Assembly (NCBI GenBank): GCA_965224275.1
Contig: CBDCYR010000003.1
Coordinates: 1-64,000 of the forward strand
From: CAUZWH01 sp965224275
GTDB taxonomy: Bacteria > Pseudomonadota > Alphaproteobacteria > SHVV01
Direction: 5' to 3'
DNA: 64,000 nucleotides
Of this stretch, positions 44,147 through 52,974 are shown piece by piece (the first letter of the stretch is position 1; the number at the start of each line of letters is the position of its first letter). Made by a program: the position numbers and the translations under genes. Below the pieces are notes generated by a model. That model saw only the letters and a program-made list of their open reading frames with translations. It did not search any database and was not told where the DNA came from.

Positions 44147-45078
44147 GAGTCCGACTCGAAACTCTATGTTTGATAACAGTACCTTGCGAGCCGCCTTGTG
44201 AGGAGTCGGATGTTGGCGACAAGAATCCATGCCTGTGCGGAGGCGATTGATTTCTCCCAATCCTTGGCCAGTCGACGGCATCGGTTGAGCCAGGCGAAGG
44301 TCCTCTCGACGACCCATCGTCTGGGCAGGAGCTCGAAGCCCTGGGCGGTGTCTGAGCGCTTGATGATCTCGAGCTTCCAGCGGCCGATGACCTCAAGGGC
44401 GCCCTCGAGTTTCGGTCCCGCGTAGGCGGCGTCGGCGAAGAGGTGACGCAGCCGGGGGAAGCGATGACGGATCGATTTGAGGACCTCGGGCGCGCCGTCG
44501 CGGTCCTGGATATCGGCTGCGTGCACGATCAGGCCGACCAGCAGGCCGAGTGTATCGGTGACGATGTGACGCTTGCGGCCCTTGATCTTCTTGCCCGCGT
44601 CATAGCCCCGAACACCACCGCTTTCCGTGGTTTTCACGCTCTGGCTGTCGATCACCCCGGCGCTCGGGCCGGCCTCGCGTCCTTCCAGCTCCCGGGCCGC
44701 CATGACCAGGTGATGGTTGATGCTCTCCAGCAGGCCGTTGGAGCGCCAGTCGTAGAAATAGCGCTGGACCGTGGAAGGCGGAGGGAAGTCGTTCGGCAAC
44801 ATCGCCCACTGGCAGCCCGTCGAGGCCATGTACATGACCGCATCCATGACATGGCGCAGGTCCGTCGTCCTCGGCCGGCCGATCTTCTTGCGCGGCGGCA
44901 TGAGCGGCGCGATCAACGCCCACTCTCGATCCGTCAGGTCGCTTGCGTAGCGCCCGCCACGGCGCTCATAATTCGGGCGAGTGATTTCGGTCCACATGTT
45001 GTGCCTCCTCGTTTGCTTTGACACAACCGAGTAAGCCACAACCGACTGAAATCACTCAACTAGTTTCGGGTTGGCCTC
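44147..45078 (-). mobile_element. IS5-family element inside the porin signal sequence
   Basis: 932 bp with imperfect inverted ends that begin GAGGCCAACCCGAAACT and GAGTCCGACTCGAAACT, and a 3-bp target duplication TTA at 44144-44146 and 45079-45081. A TNA-type duplication and one transposase frame point to the IS1031/IS427 side of the family. The exact in-frame rejoining of the porin shows that the insertion is recent. Confidence 0.92.
44164..44997 (-). CDS. IS5-family transposase
   Basis: DDE transposase of 277 residues. DLTDREWALIAPLMPP opens the DUF4096-like domain. AGVIDSQSVKTTES holds the first Asp, LFADAAYAGPKL the second, and RRWVVERTFAWLNRCRRLAKDWE the catalytic Glu with the Y/R-x-E signature. 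ATG 44997 is preferred over the frame opening at 45039 because GAGGAGG lies 7 bases upstream. The frame is complete without programmed frameshifting. It is in the same orientation as the porin. Confidence 0.94.
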   Translation of the reverse strand: MWTEITRPNYERRGGRYASDLTDREWALIAPLMPPRKKIGRPRTTDLRHVMDAVMYMASTGCQWAMLPNDFPPPSTVQRYFYDWRSNGLLESINHHLVMAARELEGREAGPSAGVIDSQSVKTTESGGVRGYDAGKKIKGRKRHIVTDTLGLLVGLIVHAADIQDRDGAPEVLKSIRHRFPRLRHLFADAAYAGPKLEGALEVIGRWKLEIIKRSDTAQGFELLPRRWVVERTFAWLNRCRRLAKDWEKSIASAQAWILVANIRLLTRRLARYCYQT

Positions 45079-45134
45079 TTAACAGTTTTTTCATACTATC
45101 CTCTCTTCCTAGGTTTCACGCGCAGCAGGGCGAA

Positions 45135-46529
45135 GGCTGTGTCTCGAAAGTGGTGGAAATTTGAGGATGGCGTAATCTCCGGGTGACAAGACAACCACCC
45201 AACCGGCGGCTAGCACCGCCAAGGAGATCACGCCATGAAGAACACTACCGAGACTTCCGCGCTTTCGCTACTGGCCAATGACGCCGGCTATGATCCGCTC
45301 GAGGACCGGCTGCGGGAGAACATCAGATCCACGATCGAGGCCGTTTTTGAGGAGGAACTTGCGCAGTTTCTCGGGCGCTGCCGATACGGTCGAGAGGACG
45401 CGCTTCGGCAAGGGTATCGGAACGGGCACCGGGAGCGGCAACTGACGGGGACATTCGGGACCGAGAGGGTGAGCGTGCCGCGTGCACGGATCGTTGAGGA
45501 AGACGGTCGGGCGTCGGAATGGCGTTCGCGGGCGCTGCCGCGCTACCAGCGGCTGACCAGAAAGGCCGAGGCGCTGATCGCTTCGGTGTATCTGTCCGGA
45601 ACCAACACGCGGCGGGTGAAACGCGCGCTGTTCGGGCTCTTCGGGGGTGCTGTGAGCAAGGACGTTGTGAGCCGGGCGTGGCGCAAGGTGAAGGTCGATT
45701 GGGACGCCTGGTGCAGCCGTGGCCTCGCGGATGAGGATATCGTTCGGCTGATCCTTGACGGCACTGTGATCAAGACCCGACTGGATCGCAAGGCCACCAA
45801 CATCTCGGTTCTCGCGGCTATAGGGGTGCGCCGGGATGGCCAGAAGGTCTTGCTTTCGATCGGGAATATGGGCGGAGAAAGCCAGGCGGCGTGGCGCCAG
45901 TTCCTCGACGACCTTGATGCGCGTGGACTGAAACGGCCCGGGTTTGTCATCGTCGATGGCGCGCCGGGACTGGAGGCGGCTCTGTCGGCGCTTTGGGGCG
46001 ATGACCTTCCCGTTCAACGCTGCACCGTGCACAAGCACCGCAACCTTCTGGGTCATGCTCCCAAACACATGCATGACGAGCTGAGCGAAGATTACCGCGA
46101 TATGATCTATGCCGACACTGCCTCCGAGGTGGAAACCCGCCGCAAGGCGTTTGTCCGCAAGTGGCGGCTGAAATGCAGGGCCGTCGCGGACAGCCTCGCA
46201 GAAGCGGGCGACAAGCTCTTTACCTTCACGCGCCTGTCCAAGAGCCAATGGAAATCAGCCCGAACGACCAACGCCATTGAGCGTCTCAACGAGGAGTTCA
46301 AGCGCCGGATCAAAACACAGACCGTGCTGCCGTGTCCCGAAACAGTGCCGATGCTCCTCTGGGCGCTCCTCGCTTCCGGCCAAATCCAGATGCGCAAAGT
46401 CGATGGATGGGAAACCCTCGATCAGCTAATCGCCGACGAAACCCTTGACCGCGCGGCCTGACCGCCGCAAAACTCAACCCGCTCGGAGAGGCGCCAAAAC
46501 CAATTTCCACCACTTTCGAGACACAACCC
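45135..46529 (+). mobile_element. IS256-family element upstream of the porin gene
   Basis: 1,395 bp with near-perfect terminal inverted repeats: TGTGTCTCGAAAGTGGTGGA near the left end and its complement near the right end. The 8-bp target duplication AGGGCGAA is exact (45127-45134 and 46530-46537). The insertion point is 41 bp upstream of the original porin ATG and separates the gene from its promoter region at 46538-46853. Confidence 0.95.
45235..46461 (+). CDS. IS256-family transposase
   Basis: MULE/IS256-type transposase of 408 residues. The DDE residues are seen in RLILDGTVIKTRL (Asp), GFVIVDGAPGLEAAL (Asp) and RTTNAIERLNEEFKRRIKTQ (Glu). The C-term also shows the family string CTVHKHRNLLGHAPK (with the conserved Cys-His). 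ATG 45235 follows AAGGAG at 6-11 bases. The frame is intact. It is convergent with the IS5 transposase. Confidence 0.95.
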   Translation: MKNTTETSALSLLANDAGYDPLEDRLRENIRSTIEAVFEEELAQFLGRCRYGREDALRQGYRNGHRERQLTGTFGTERVSVPRARIVEEDGRASEWRSRALPRYQRLTRKAEALIASVYLSGTNTRRVKRALFGLFGGAVSKDVVSRAWRKVKVDWDAWCSRGLADEDIVRLILDGTVIKTRLDRKATNISVLAAIGVRRDGQKVLLSIGNMGGESQAAWRQFLDDLDARGLKRPGFVIVDGAPGLEAALSALWGDDLPVQRCTVHKHRNLLGHAPKHMHDELSEDYRDMIYADTASEVETRRKAFVRKWRLKCRAVADSLAEAGDKLFTFTRLSKSQWKSARTTNAIERLNEEFKRRIKTQTVLPCPETVPMLLWALLASGQIQMRKVDGWETLDQLIADETLDRAA

Positions 46530-46537
46530 AGGGCGAA

Positions 46538-46853
46538 CGCTGAGCTGCCGTCTCCCTGACAACACGGGCGAATTAGAGCCACTCAGGCGGCAAAACGTCA
46601 AGCGCGTCAATGGCTTCGGGTGCGAAATGTCAGGCATTGTGTCATTTAGGCAACGTCCTTGTACGAGAACGCAACACCCCTGGGGAAGCCTTACAAAGCT
46701 CTCGGAAAACTACATAAAACAGTCATTTTTTGATAGGATGGCACACCGTTGCGGCTTAATATCGCGGTCATAGCGGGTGGGCATGCCCAACGCCGTGACA
46801 CTGAGATGGTCAGCTGCGAGATTGCAGCTTCGAAATAGCATTGTGAGAATCAG
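46538..46853. promoter_or_regulatory. intergenic region, original porin upstream sequence and DUF3576 gene promoter
   Basis: 316 bases without a gene. Before the IS256-family insertion this stretch lay directly upstream of the porin, so it probably held that gene's promoter on the minus strand and the DUF3576 gene promoter on the plus strand. An AT-richer stretch (ACATAAAACAGTCATTTTTT near 46709) is the only obvious compositional feature. No known operator is recognised. Confidence 0.4.
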
Positions 46854-47390
46854 ATGGTTGTGCGCCGGTCAATTGGATTGATCTGTGGCCTAGTGCTTCT
46901 GGGCGCGTGTGGGATCCCGGTGGAGCGGGAGTTTCCCGACACCACAGGTCCGCGAGGCCCATCGTCGGGTGAAAACGACAATGAGAGTATTTTCGGGCCC
47001 GGCGGGGTCAACCTGTTTGGCGGCGACTCCGGAGGTGACAGCGGATCCGGCGGTGGTATTGGTATCAATAGCTTTTTGTGGCGCGCGTCGCTCGATACGC
47101 TGTCGTTTATGCCACTGAACTCGGCGGATCCGTTCGGGGGTGTCATCATAACCGACTGGTACAGCCCGCCGGAAACACCCAACGAGCGCTTCAAGGCGAC
47201 GGTCTACATCCTTGATCGGCGGCTGCGTGCCGATGGATTGCGGGTGTCGGTCTTTCGCCAACTTCGCAATGGGAGCAATCAATGGGATGACGTCGCGATC
47301 GCCGAAAATACCGTGGTCGCGATGGAAGATGCGATTCTGACCCGAGCTCGGGAGCTGCGGATCGCGACGATTCCGACCAGCGGCGGCTGA
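46854..47390 (+). CDS. DUF3576 lipoprotein
   Basis: A 178-residue lipoprotein. The signal IGLICGLVLLGACGIP contains a lipobox with Cys at about residue 19. A Gly/Asp/Ser-rich low-complexity linker (about residues 50-70) follows, and then the DUF3576 domain with PFGGVIITDWYSPPETPNERFKATVYI and RLRADGLRVSVFRQ. The protein is membrane-attached in the periplasm; its function is unknown. It lies directly upstream of leuS, a conserved alphaproteobacterial arrangement. ATG 46854 is the natural start. Confidence 0.9.
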   Translation: MVVRRSIGLICGLVLLGACGIPVEREFPDTTGPRGPSSGENDNESIFGPGGVNLFGGDSGGDSGSGGGIGINSFLWRASLDTLSFMPLNSADPFGGVIITDWYSPPETPNERFKATVYILDRRLRADGLRVSVFRQLRNGSNQWDDVAIAENTVVAMEDAILTRARELRIATIPTSGG

Positions 47391-47556
47391 AACGGCCGCG
47401 CGCCTGGTCTGCCGACGCCGGGTGTTGCCGAGCGAGAACTCTATCCAACCGAACGGCAATCCGCGCTTGCATGAAAACCCGCGCACGAACATGATCTGCG
47501 CGCTTCCGATCCCCTATTTCGCAGAAATGCGTTGAGTAGAACAATTGAGTAAGACG

Positions 47557-50169
47557 ATGGCGCGATACAACGCCAGAGCAACCGAAGCCAAGTGGCAAGC
47601 GTTCTGGAACGAACAAGGAACATTTGCCGTCGCGCCGGACTCGAACCGGCCGAAATATTATGTGCTGGAGATGTATCCCTACCCGTCCGGGCGCATTCAC
47701 ATGGGCCACGTTCGCAATTATACGCTCGGAGACGTTCTCACCCGCTTCAAACGCGCTCAAGGCTTCAATGTTTTGCATCCTATGGGTTGGGATGCATTTG
47801 GCCTGCCGGCGGAAAACGCAGCCATCGAGAAATCGATCCATCCGGCGGCATGGACCCGCGACAACATCGCCAACATGCGTCACGAACTCCGGACCATGGG
47901 CTTCTCCTATGACTGGGACCGTGAACTCGCCACCTGTGACGTCGAGTATTACCACCAACAACAGAGCTTGTTTACCGACCTGCTGGAGGCCGGGTTGGCC
48001 TACCGCGGCGAATCGCTGGTTAATTGGGACCCGGTCGAAAATACCGTCCTGGCCAATGAGCAGGTCATCGATGGCCGCGGATGGAGATCGAACGCGCCGG
48101 TTGAGCAGCGCACGTTGTCCCAATGGTTTTTCAAGATCACAGACTATGCCGAGGACCTTTTGTCGGTGCTCGAAACGCTCGATCGTTGGCCAGAGCGCGT
48201 ACGTACGATGCAGGCCAACTGGATCGGGCGTTCGGAGGGCATGACGGTTGATTTCAAACTGGTCGGCCGGACCGATTCGATCAAAGTATTCACAACCCGC
48301 CACGACACCCTATTTGGCGCGACCTTTTGCGCGATCTCACCGAACCACCCTCTGGCAACCGAATTGGCGGCGAGTAGCGATGCGTTGAACGCCTTCATCG
48401 CAGCGTGCAAAACACAAGGGACAAGCGAAGAAGCCCTTGAAACAGCAGAAAAAATAGGGATCAACACGGGATTGGTTGTGCGCCATCCGACGCGTGCGGA
48501 TGTAGAGCTTCCCGTTTACGTCGCTAATTTTGTTTTGATGGAGTACGGCACCGGCGCCATTTTCGGCTGCCCGGCCCACGACCAACGCGATCTCGAATTT
48601 GCCCGCAAGTATGGCCTCGACGTTGTGACCGTGGTCGCACCTCCGGGTGAGGACGCGAGCTACACCGTTGGCACGGATGCCTATACCGGTGAAGGCACTC
48701 ACGTTAACTCTGAGATTTTGGATGGCCTTGACATCGCCGCGGCTAAGCTGGCCATGGCTGAGTTCTTGGAAACCGCCGGCAACGGCATCCGCAAGGTAAA
48801 CTACCGCCTGCGCGATTGGGGCGTATCGCGGCAGCGCTACTGGGGATGCCCAATTCCGGTCATTTACTGCGACGCCTGCGGTATTGTTGCAGTTCCAAAA
48901 CAAAATCTGCCGGTGGTACTGCCAGCCGATGTCGACTTGTCGGGGCCGGGCAATCCGCTCGATCGTCACCCGACCTGGCGGGATGTCGCCTGCCCATCCT
49001 GCGCGAAGCCCGCCAAGCGTGAGACCGACACGCTCGACACGTTTGTCGATTCGTCGTGGTATTTTGCGCGGTTCGCATCACCGCGAGCCGACGTGCCGCT
49101 GGAGCCGGAGGCGCTGAACTACTGGCTGCCGGTCGACCAATACATCGGTGGAATCGAACACGCGATTCTGCACTTGCTGTATTCGAGATTTTTCATGCGG
49201 GCCTTGAAAGATTGCGGCCACGTTGAATTCAGTGAACCGTTCAGTGGCCTTTTGACGCAGGGGATGGTGTGCCACGAGACCTACCGCGATGAGAGCGGTC
49301 AGTGGCTTTATCCGGAGGAAGTCGTGCGCCTAGAGGCGGGTGGCTTCGCCCACGCCAAGTCTGGTCGATCGGTTAGCGTTGGTCGGACGGAATCGATGAG
49401 CAAATCGAAAAGGAATGTCGTCGATCCCGGTTTCATTATCGATAAATACGGTGCCGATACGGCTCGTTGGTTCATGCTGTCGGACAGTCCGCCCGAACGT
49501 GACCTGGAGTGGTCCGATGCCGGCGTGCAGGGGGTTTGGCGCTACGTCAATCGATTGTGGCGGCTGATAACTGAACCGGTGGTGCCGATCTGCGCGCACG
49601 ATACAGCCAAACCGGAGGCGTTCGGGGCGACCGCAACCGCGTTGCGACGGGCAACGCACAAGGGAATAGCGAGTGTAACCGCCTACCTCCATGATTTTCA
49701 GTACAATCGGGCGGTCGCCGCGGTTCATGAATTATCGAATGCGGTCCTCGACTACGAAGGCGCCGCCAAGCCGAGTGACGGATCGACCGATGCGGCCCCG
49801 GCCACCCCGGATCAAGCGTGGGCGCATCGGGAAAGCCTTGAGGCTCTCGCGCGCCTGATCAACCCAATGATGCCGCATCTAGCCCAGGAAGCATGGCTAC
49901 AACTTGGGCATTCGGGATTGTTGGCAGACGCGCCGTGGCCAACTCACGAAGCAGATCTGGTGGTAGACGATACGGTTACCGTTGCCGTGCAGGTTAACGG
50001 CAGGCTTCGGGCAACCCTGGAACTTGCACGCGATTCGGCGGATGCGGACACCGAGGCCAGTGCATTAGCGCATCCGGTGGTGCAAAAAGCGGTCGAGGGC
50101 CGCGCCGTGCGCAAGATTATTGTCGTGGCAAATCGGATTGTAAATATTGTTGTCGAAAAGGCGGCGTGA
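47557..50169 (+). CDS. leuS: leucyl-tRNA synthetase
   Basis: Class Ia aminoacyl-tRNA synthetase of about 870 residues. YPYPSGRIHMGHVRNYTLGD contains the HIGH motif (HMGH), MSKSKRN is the KMSKS motif, and the CP1 editing domain lies between (TRADVELPVYVANFVLMEYG and IFGCPAHDQRD, with the editing Asp). ATG 47557 is chosen (MARYNARATEAKW); a TTG at 47545 is also possible and would add four residues. The C-terminal domain ending in KIIVVANRIVNIVVEKAA is complete. Confidence 0.97.
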   Translation: MARYNARATEAKWQAFWNEQGTFAVAPDSNRPKYYVLEMYPYPSGRIHMGHVRNYTLGDVLTRFKRAQGFNVLHPMGWDAFGLPAENAAIEKSIHPAAWTRDNIANMRHELRTMGFSYDWDRELATCDVEYYHQQQSLFTDLLEAGLAYRGESLVNWDPVENTVLANEQVIDGRGWRSNAPVEQRTLSQWFFKITDYAEDLLSVLETLDRWPERVRTMQANWIGRSEGMTVDFKLVGRTDSIKVFTTRHDTLFGATFCAISPNHPLATELAASSDALNAFIAACKTQGTSEEALETAEKIGINTGLVVRHPTRADVELPVYVANFVLMEYGTGAIFGCPAHDQRDLEFARKYGLDVVTVVAPPGEDASYTVGTDAYTGEGTHVNSEILDGLDIAAAKLAMAEFLETAGNGIRKVNYRLRDWGVSRQRYWGCPIPVIYCDACGIVAVPKQNLPVVLPADVDLSGPGNPLDRHPTWRDVACPSCAKPAKRETDTLDTFVDSSWYFARFASPRADVPLEPEALNYWLPVDQYIGGIEHAILHLLYSRFFMRALKDCGHVEFSEPFSGLLTQGMVCHETYRDESGQWLYPEEVVRLEAGGFAHAKSGRSVSVGRTESMSKSKRNVVDPGFIIDKYGADTARWFMLSDSPPERDLEWSDAGVQGVWRYVNRLWRLITEPVVPICAHDTAKPEAFGATATALRRATHKGIASVTAYLHDFQYNRAVAAVHELSNAVLDYEGAAKPSDGSTDAAPATPDQAWAHRESLEALARLINPMMPHLAQEAWLQLGHSGLLADAPWPTHEADLVVDDTVTVAVQVNGRLRATLELARDSADADTEASALAHPVVQKAVEGRAVRKIIVVANRIVNIVVEKAA

Positions 50170-50238
50170 TCGCGATCGGATATTATTAAACATTTGATAT
50201 TACTGCGAAAATGATTGGTCCGGGGTAATTAGAAATTG

Positions 50239-51267
50239 GTGAAAGTAAACGGCCGACGAATTGACGCGTTCGTGCGTGCGCCGGGTGATAAGATTCGCGC
50301 CGCGCTGTTCTACGGCCCCGATGAAGGAGCCATCCGCGAGCATGCAACCACACTTGTAGCAACGATTGCCGCAGACCCGAGCGATCCCTTTCGCGTTGTT
50401 GAACTTACCGCCATCCAGATTGAGCAGGATAACGCACTGTTGGGCGACGAGGCGGCGGCAATTTCCATGATGGGAGGCCGTCGGGCGATCCGTATCCGAG
50501 ACGCCTCTGATCGCTTGGGCCGAATCTTATCTGAGTTTCTCGATGAACCACCGGGTGATGCAGTAATTGTCGCGGAAGCGGGTGAACTTCCACCGCGCTC
50601 CAGCCTCCGGAAGGGGTTCGAGCAAGCCGACAACGCCGCGGCGATTGTCTGTTATTCTGACGAGGGTGCTGTATTGGCGGACTTTATCGCCGACACCCTC
50701 AAGGAATTGGGCGTTGACGCTGATCATGATGCGATCTTGTATCTAGAAGGTGTCAGCGGCAGTGATCGCCAACTCACGCGTCGCGAGCTTGAGAAGTTAG
50801 CGCTCTATGTTGGCGTCGAGGGGGGGCGGATCGACGTGGCAACCGCCAAAGCTTGTGTTGGCGACACCTCGGCGATGGTCTTGGAAAATGTCGCTTATGC
50901 GGCAGGTGGCGGCGATCAGGTGCAACTTGATCGGGCGTTACGCCGGTATTTTCGCGAGGGGGGAAGTGCGGTCGGCGTGCTGCGTGTTGTTGCCGGGCAT
51001 ATCGGCAGGCTCCAGCGCGTGGTGGGAATGGTGGCCGACGGTACGTCGATTGAAGCGGCGGTAGGCGGGTTGCGGCCGGCGATATTTTTCAAACGGCGAG
51101 ATGAATTTCAACGTCAGGCCTCGAGTTGGGACCTCAATCGTCTACAAATAGCCCAAAAAATCGTTTTGGAGTCGGAACTAAAATGTAAGACGACTGGAAT
51201 TCCAGACCAGGCTGTGTGCGCCCGCGCCTTGATGCAGCTAACCGCCGCCGCGCGTCGAGGTCGCTAA
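50239..51267 (+). CDS. holA: DNA polymerase III subunit delta
   Basis: Clamp-loader delta subunit, about 342 residues. ALFYGPDEGAIREHA near the N terminus and LTRRELEKLALYVG, SAMVLENVAYAAGGG and FREGGSAVGVLRVVAGHIGRL are typical. The start is GTG 50239 (a TTG one codon before is possible). It follows leuS after 69 bases. In most alphaproteobacteria lptE separates leuS from holA, but no such gene fits here. It converges with parB. Confidence 0.93.
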   Translation: MKVNGRRIDAFVRAPGDKIRAALFYGPDEGAIREHATTLVATIAADPSDPFRVVELTAIQIEQDNALLGDEAAAISMMGGRRAIRIRDASDRLGRILSEFLDEPPGDAVIVAEAGELPPRSSLRKGFEQADNAAAIVCYSDEGAVLADFIADTLKELGVDADHDAILYLEGVSGSDRQLTRRELEKLALYVGVEGGRIDVATAKACVGDTSAMVLENVAYAAGGGDQVQLDRALRRYFREGGSAVGVLRVVAGHIGRLQRVVGMVADGTSIEAAVGGLRPAIFFKRRDEFQRQASSWDLNRLQIAQKIVLESELKCKTTGIPDQAVCARALMQLTAAARRGR

Positions 51268-51277
51268 TCTATCTGGT

Positions 51278-52153
51278 CTATCGATGGCACAGTCGGTGGC
51301 AGACTTCGTCGAGCTGCTCAAGGCTACCGTATCGAATCTTGACTTCGCCACTGTGATTAGGACCCGAGCGAATTTCCACGTTTAGCCCAAGAGCGGTAGA
51401 AATATCGTTTTCCAGCGCCAACGTATCGGGGTCTTTTGCCGACGGCGCCTGACCTTGGCGCGTTGTCGTTGGGTCTCTTGGTTGGGCGCGTTGTTCCGTT
51501 TCACGAACACTGAGCTGTTTACTAACAACTATTTGCGCCAGGCCCTCGGGATCTTCGGCGGCGAGGATTGCACGTGCGTGGCCTGCGGTGATGGCGCCGT
51601 CGTCGAGCATTGCTTTGACAATATCGGGCAATCCGAGCAATCGCAGCATATTGGCAACATGGCTGCGGCTTTTACCGACGATTTTGGCAAGTGCATCCTG
51701 CGTATGACCAAAATCTCCGATCAGGCGTTGGTAAGCGCTCGCCTCATCGAGCGGGGAAAGATCTTCGCGTTGAACGTTTTCAACCAGGGCAACTTCAAGA
51801 AGCTTGGTGTCGTCCAAATCGCGGATAACGATTGGCACCTGATGAAGTTGAGCCCGCTGCGCGGCTCGCCAACGGCGTTCGCCGGCAATTATTTCGTAGC
51901 GATCGCTTCCCTCGAAATGGCGGCGGACGATAATCGGCTGAATAATGCCATGTTCGCGAATGGAATCCGCGAGAGCTTCGATTTCGTCGTTGTTAAATCG
52001 GTGGCGGGGCTGAAAGGGGTTAGGCGTTAGTTGCTCGACAGGCACCTCACGGGGGGTGCGGACGCGGTCGAGCGTGGCGTAATCTTCGTCATCCTCGCCG
52101 AGGAGAGCCGACAATCCTCGACCGAGACCTTTCTGGCGTGCTTCGTCAATCAT
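51278..52153 (-). CDS. parB: chromosome partitioning protein ParB
   Basis: CTP-dependent clamp that loads at parS, 291 residues. The opening KGLGRGLSALLGE recruits ParA. PNPFQPRHRF, IIAGERRWRAAQRA (the CTP-binding GERRWRA) and ENVQREDLSPLDEA are the conserved N-domain motifs. A central helix-turn-helix (TQDALAKIVGKSRSHVANMLRLL) binds parS, and the C-terminal dimer domain ends with GEVKIRYGSLEQLDEV. The start overlaps the parA stop by 4 bases. Two parS sites lie within 3.5 kb. Confidence 0.97.
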   Translation of the reverse strand: MIDEARQKGLGRGLSALLGEDDEDYATLDRVRTPREVPVEQLTPNPFQPRHRFNNDEIEALADSIREHGIIQPIIVRRHFEGSDRYEIIAGERRWRAAQRAQLHQVPIVIRDLDDTKLLEVALVENVQREDLSPLDEASAYQRLIGDFGHTQDALAKIVGKSRSHVANMLRLLGLPDIVKAMLDDGAITAGHARAILAAEDPEGLAQIVVSKQLSVRETEQRAQPRDPTTTRQGQAPSAKDPDTLALENDISTALGLNVEIRSGPNHSGEVKIRYGSLEQLDEVCHRLCHR

Positions 52154-52974
52154 GCGGCGTTGAGTTGGTTCTCCTGCTTCAACAATTCACGCGCCAACTT
52201 AATATAGGCTTGGCTGCCGGCGCAACGATGATCATAAAGCAGGGCTGGTTTTCCAAATGATGGCGCTTCCGATACCCGAACGTTACGGGGAATAACGGTT
52301 TGATAGACTTTGTCGCCTAAGTAGCCGCGAACGTCGGCCGCCACCTGATCTGACAAGTTGTTGCGGCGATCAAACATGGTGAGGACGACGCCCTGAATTT
52401 CGAGCTCGGCGTTAAAGCGGCGACGCACGAGTTCGATGGTGCGCATGAGATGGCTAAGACCTTCGAGGGCGAAGAACTCGCACTGCAGTGGCACCAGGAC
52501 GGCGTCGGATCCAATCAGAGCATTGAGGGTTAATAGTCCCAGCGCGGGGGGACAGTCGATCAGAATATAGTCGTAGGCATGACGACACTGATTGAATGCG
52601 CCTTTCAAGCGATTGTAGCGATCATCCAATTCAATGAGTTCAATCTCCGCGGCGGTGAGATCGACGGTGGAGGGCACGATATCCAAGCCTGGGATCTGGC
52701 TCGGAACCGCGGCCTGGCGTAGTGTCGCCGAGCCCAATACCACATCGTAGCTCGATACCGAACGCGATCCTCGATCGATGCCTAGTCCGGTGCTGGCATT
52801 ACCTTGGGGATCAAGATCGACGACCAGGACGGCGCGGCCGATTGCGGCAAGTGCCGTTGCCAGGTTTATCGCTGTGGTGGTTTTACCGACCCCGCCTTTT
52901 TGGTTCGCGATGGCCATCACGCGGGCTCGCGGGACCACCTTCGGGGCAAAGGTGGGCGTCGTAAACTCAGACAT
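52150..52974 (-). CDS. parA: chromosome partitioning ATPase ParA
   Basis: Deviant-Walker ATPase of 274 residues that drives origin segregation with ParB. KGGVGKTTTA (26-35) is the deviant Walker A with the signature Lys26. VVDLDPQGNAS and DYILIDCPPALGLLT are Walker A' and B regions. The start ATG 52974 lies inside the degraded 3' end of the rsmG reading frame. Confidence 0.97.
   Translation of the reverse strand: MSEFTTPTFAPKVVPRARVMAIANQKGGVGKTTTAINLATALAAIGRAVLVVDLDPQGNASTGLGIDRGSRSVSSYDVVLGSATLRQAAVPSQIPGLDIVPSTVDLTAAEIELIELDDRYNRLKGAFNQCRHAYDYILIDCPPALGLLTLNALIGSDAVLVPLQCEFFALEGLSHLMRTIELVRRRFNAELEIQGVVLTMFDRRNNLSDQVAADVRGYLGDKVYQTVIPRNVRVSEAPSFGKPALLYDHRCAGSQAYIKLARELLKQENQLNAA

Larger units (their letters stand above)
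43032..45094 (-). pseudogene. outer-membrane porin gene interrupted by an IS5-family element
   Basis: Removing the IS (44147-45078) and one TTA target copy joins ATG AAA AAA CTG T (from 45094) to TAAGTGGAACT and gives MKKLLSGTTALVAACMLSSG, a normal signal peptide ending AYA before ADPIKISVGGYF. The restored 375-residue protein has alternating beta strands, acidic periplasmic or loop stretches, and a terminal VILVGTTVFF ending in the Phe needed for outer-membrane assembly. It resembles Rhodospirillales general porins. The frame stays open into the IS, but no start with a signal peptide exists there, so the gene is probably silent. AGAGAGG precedes the original ATG. Confidence 0.9.

Noticed and set aside
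43032..44396. Readthrough frame joining IS5 sequence to the porin as a functional 454-residue protein
   Set aside because: The IS-derived N terminus is Arg/Ser/Pro-rich without a signal peptide at its start, whereas IS removal restores a perfect signal sequence.
45268..46248. 326-codon minus-strand open frame
   Set aside because: Antisense of the IS256-family transposase, a common artefact in GC-rich DNA.
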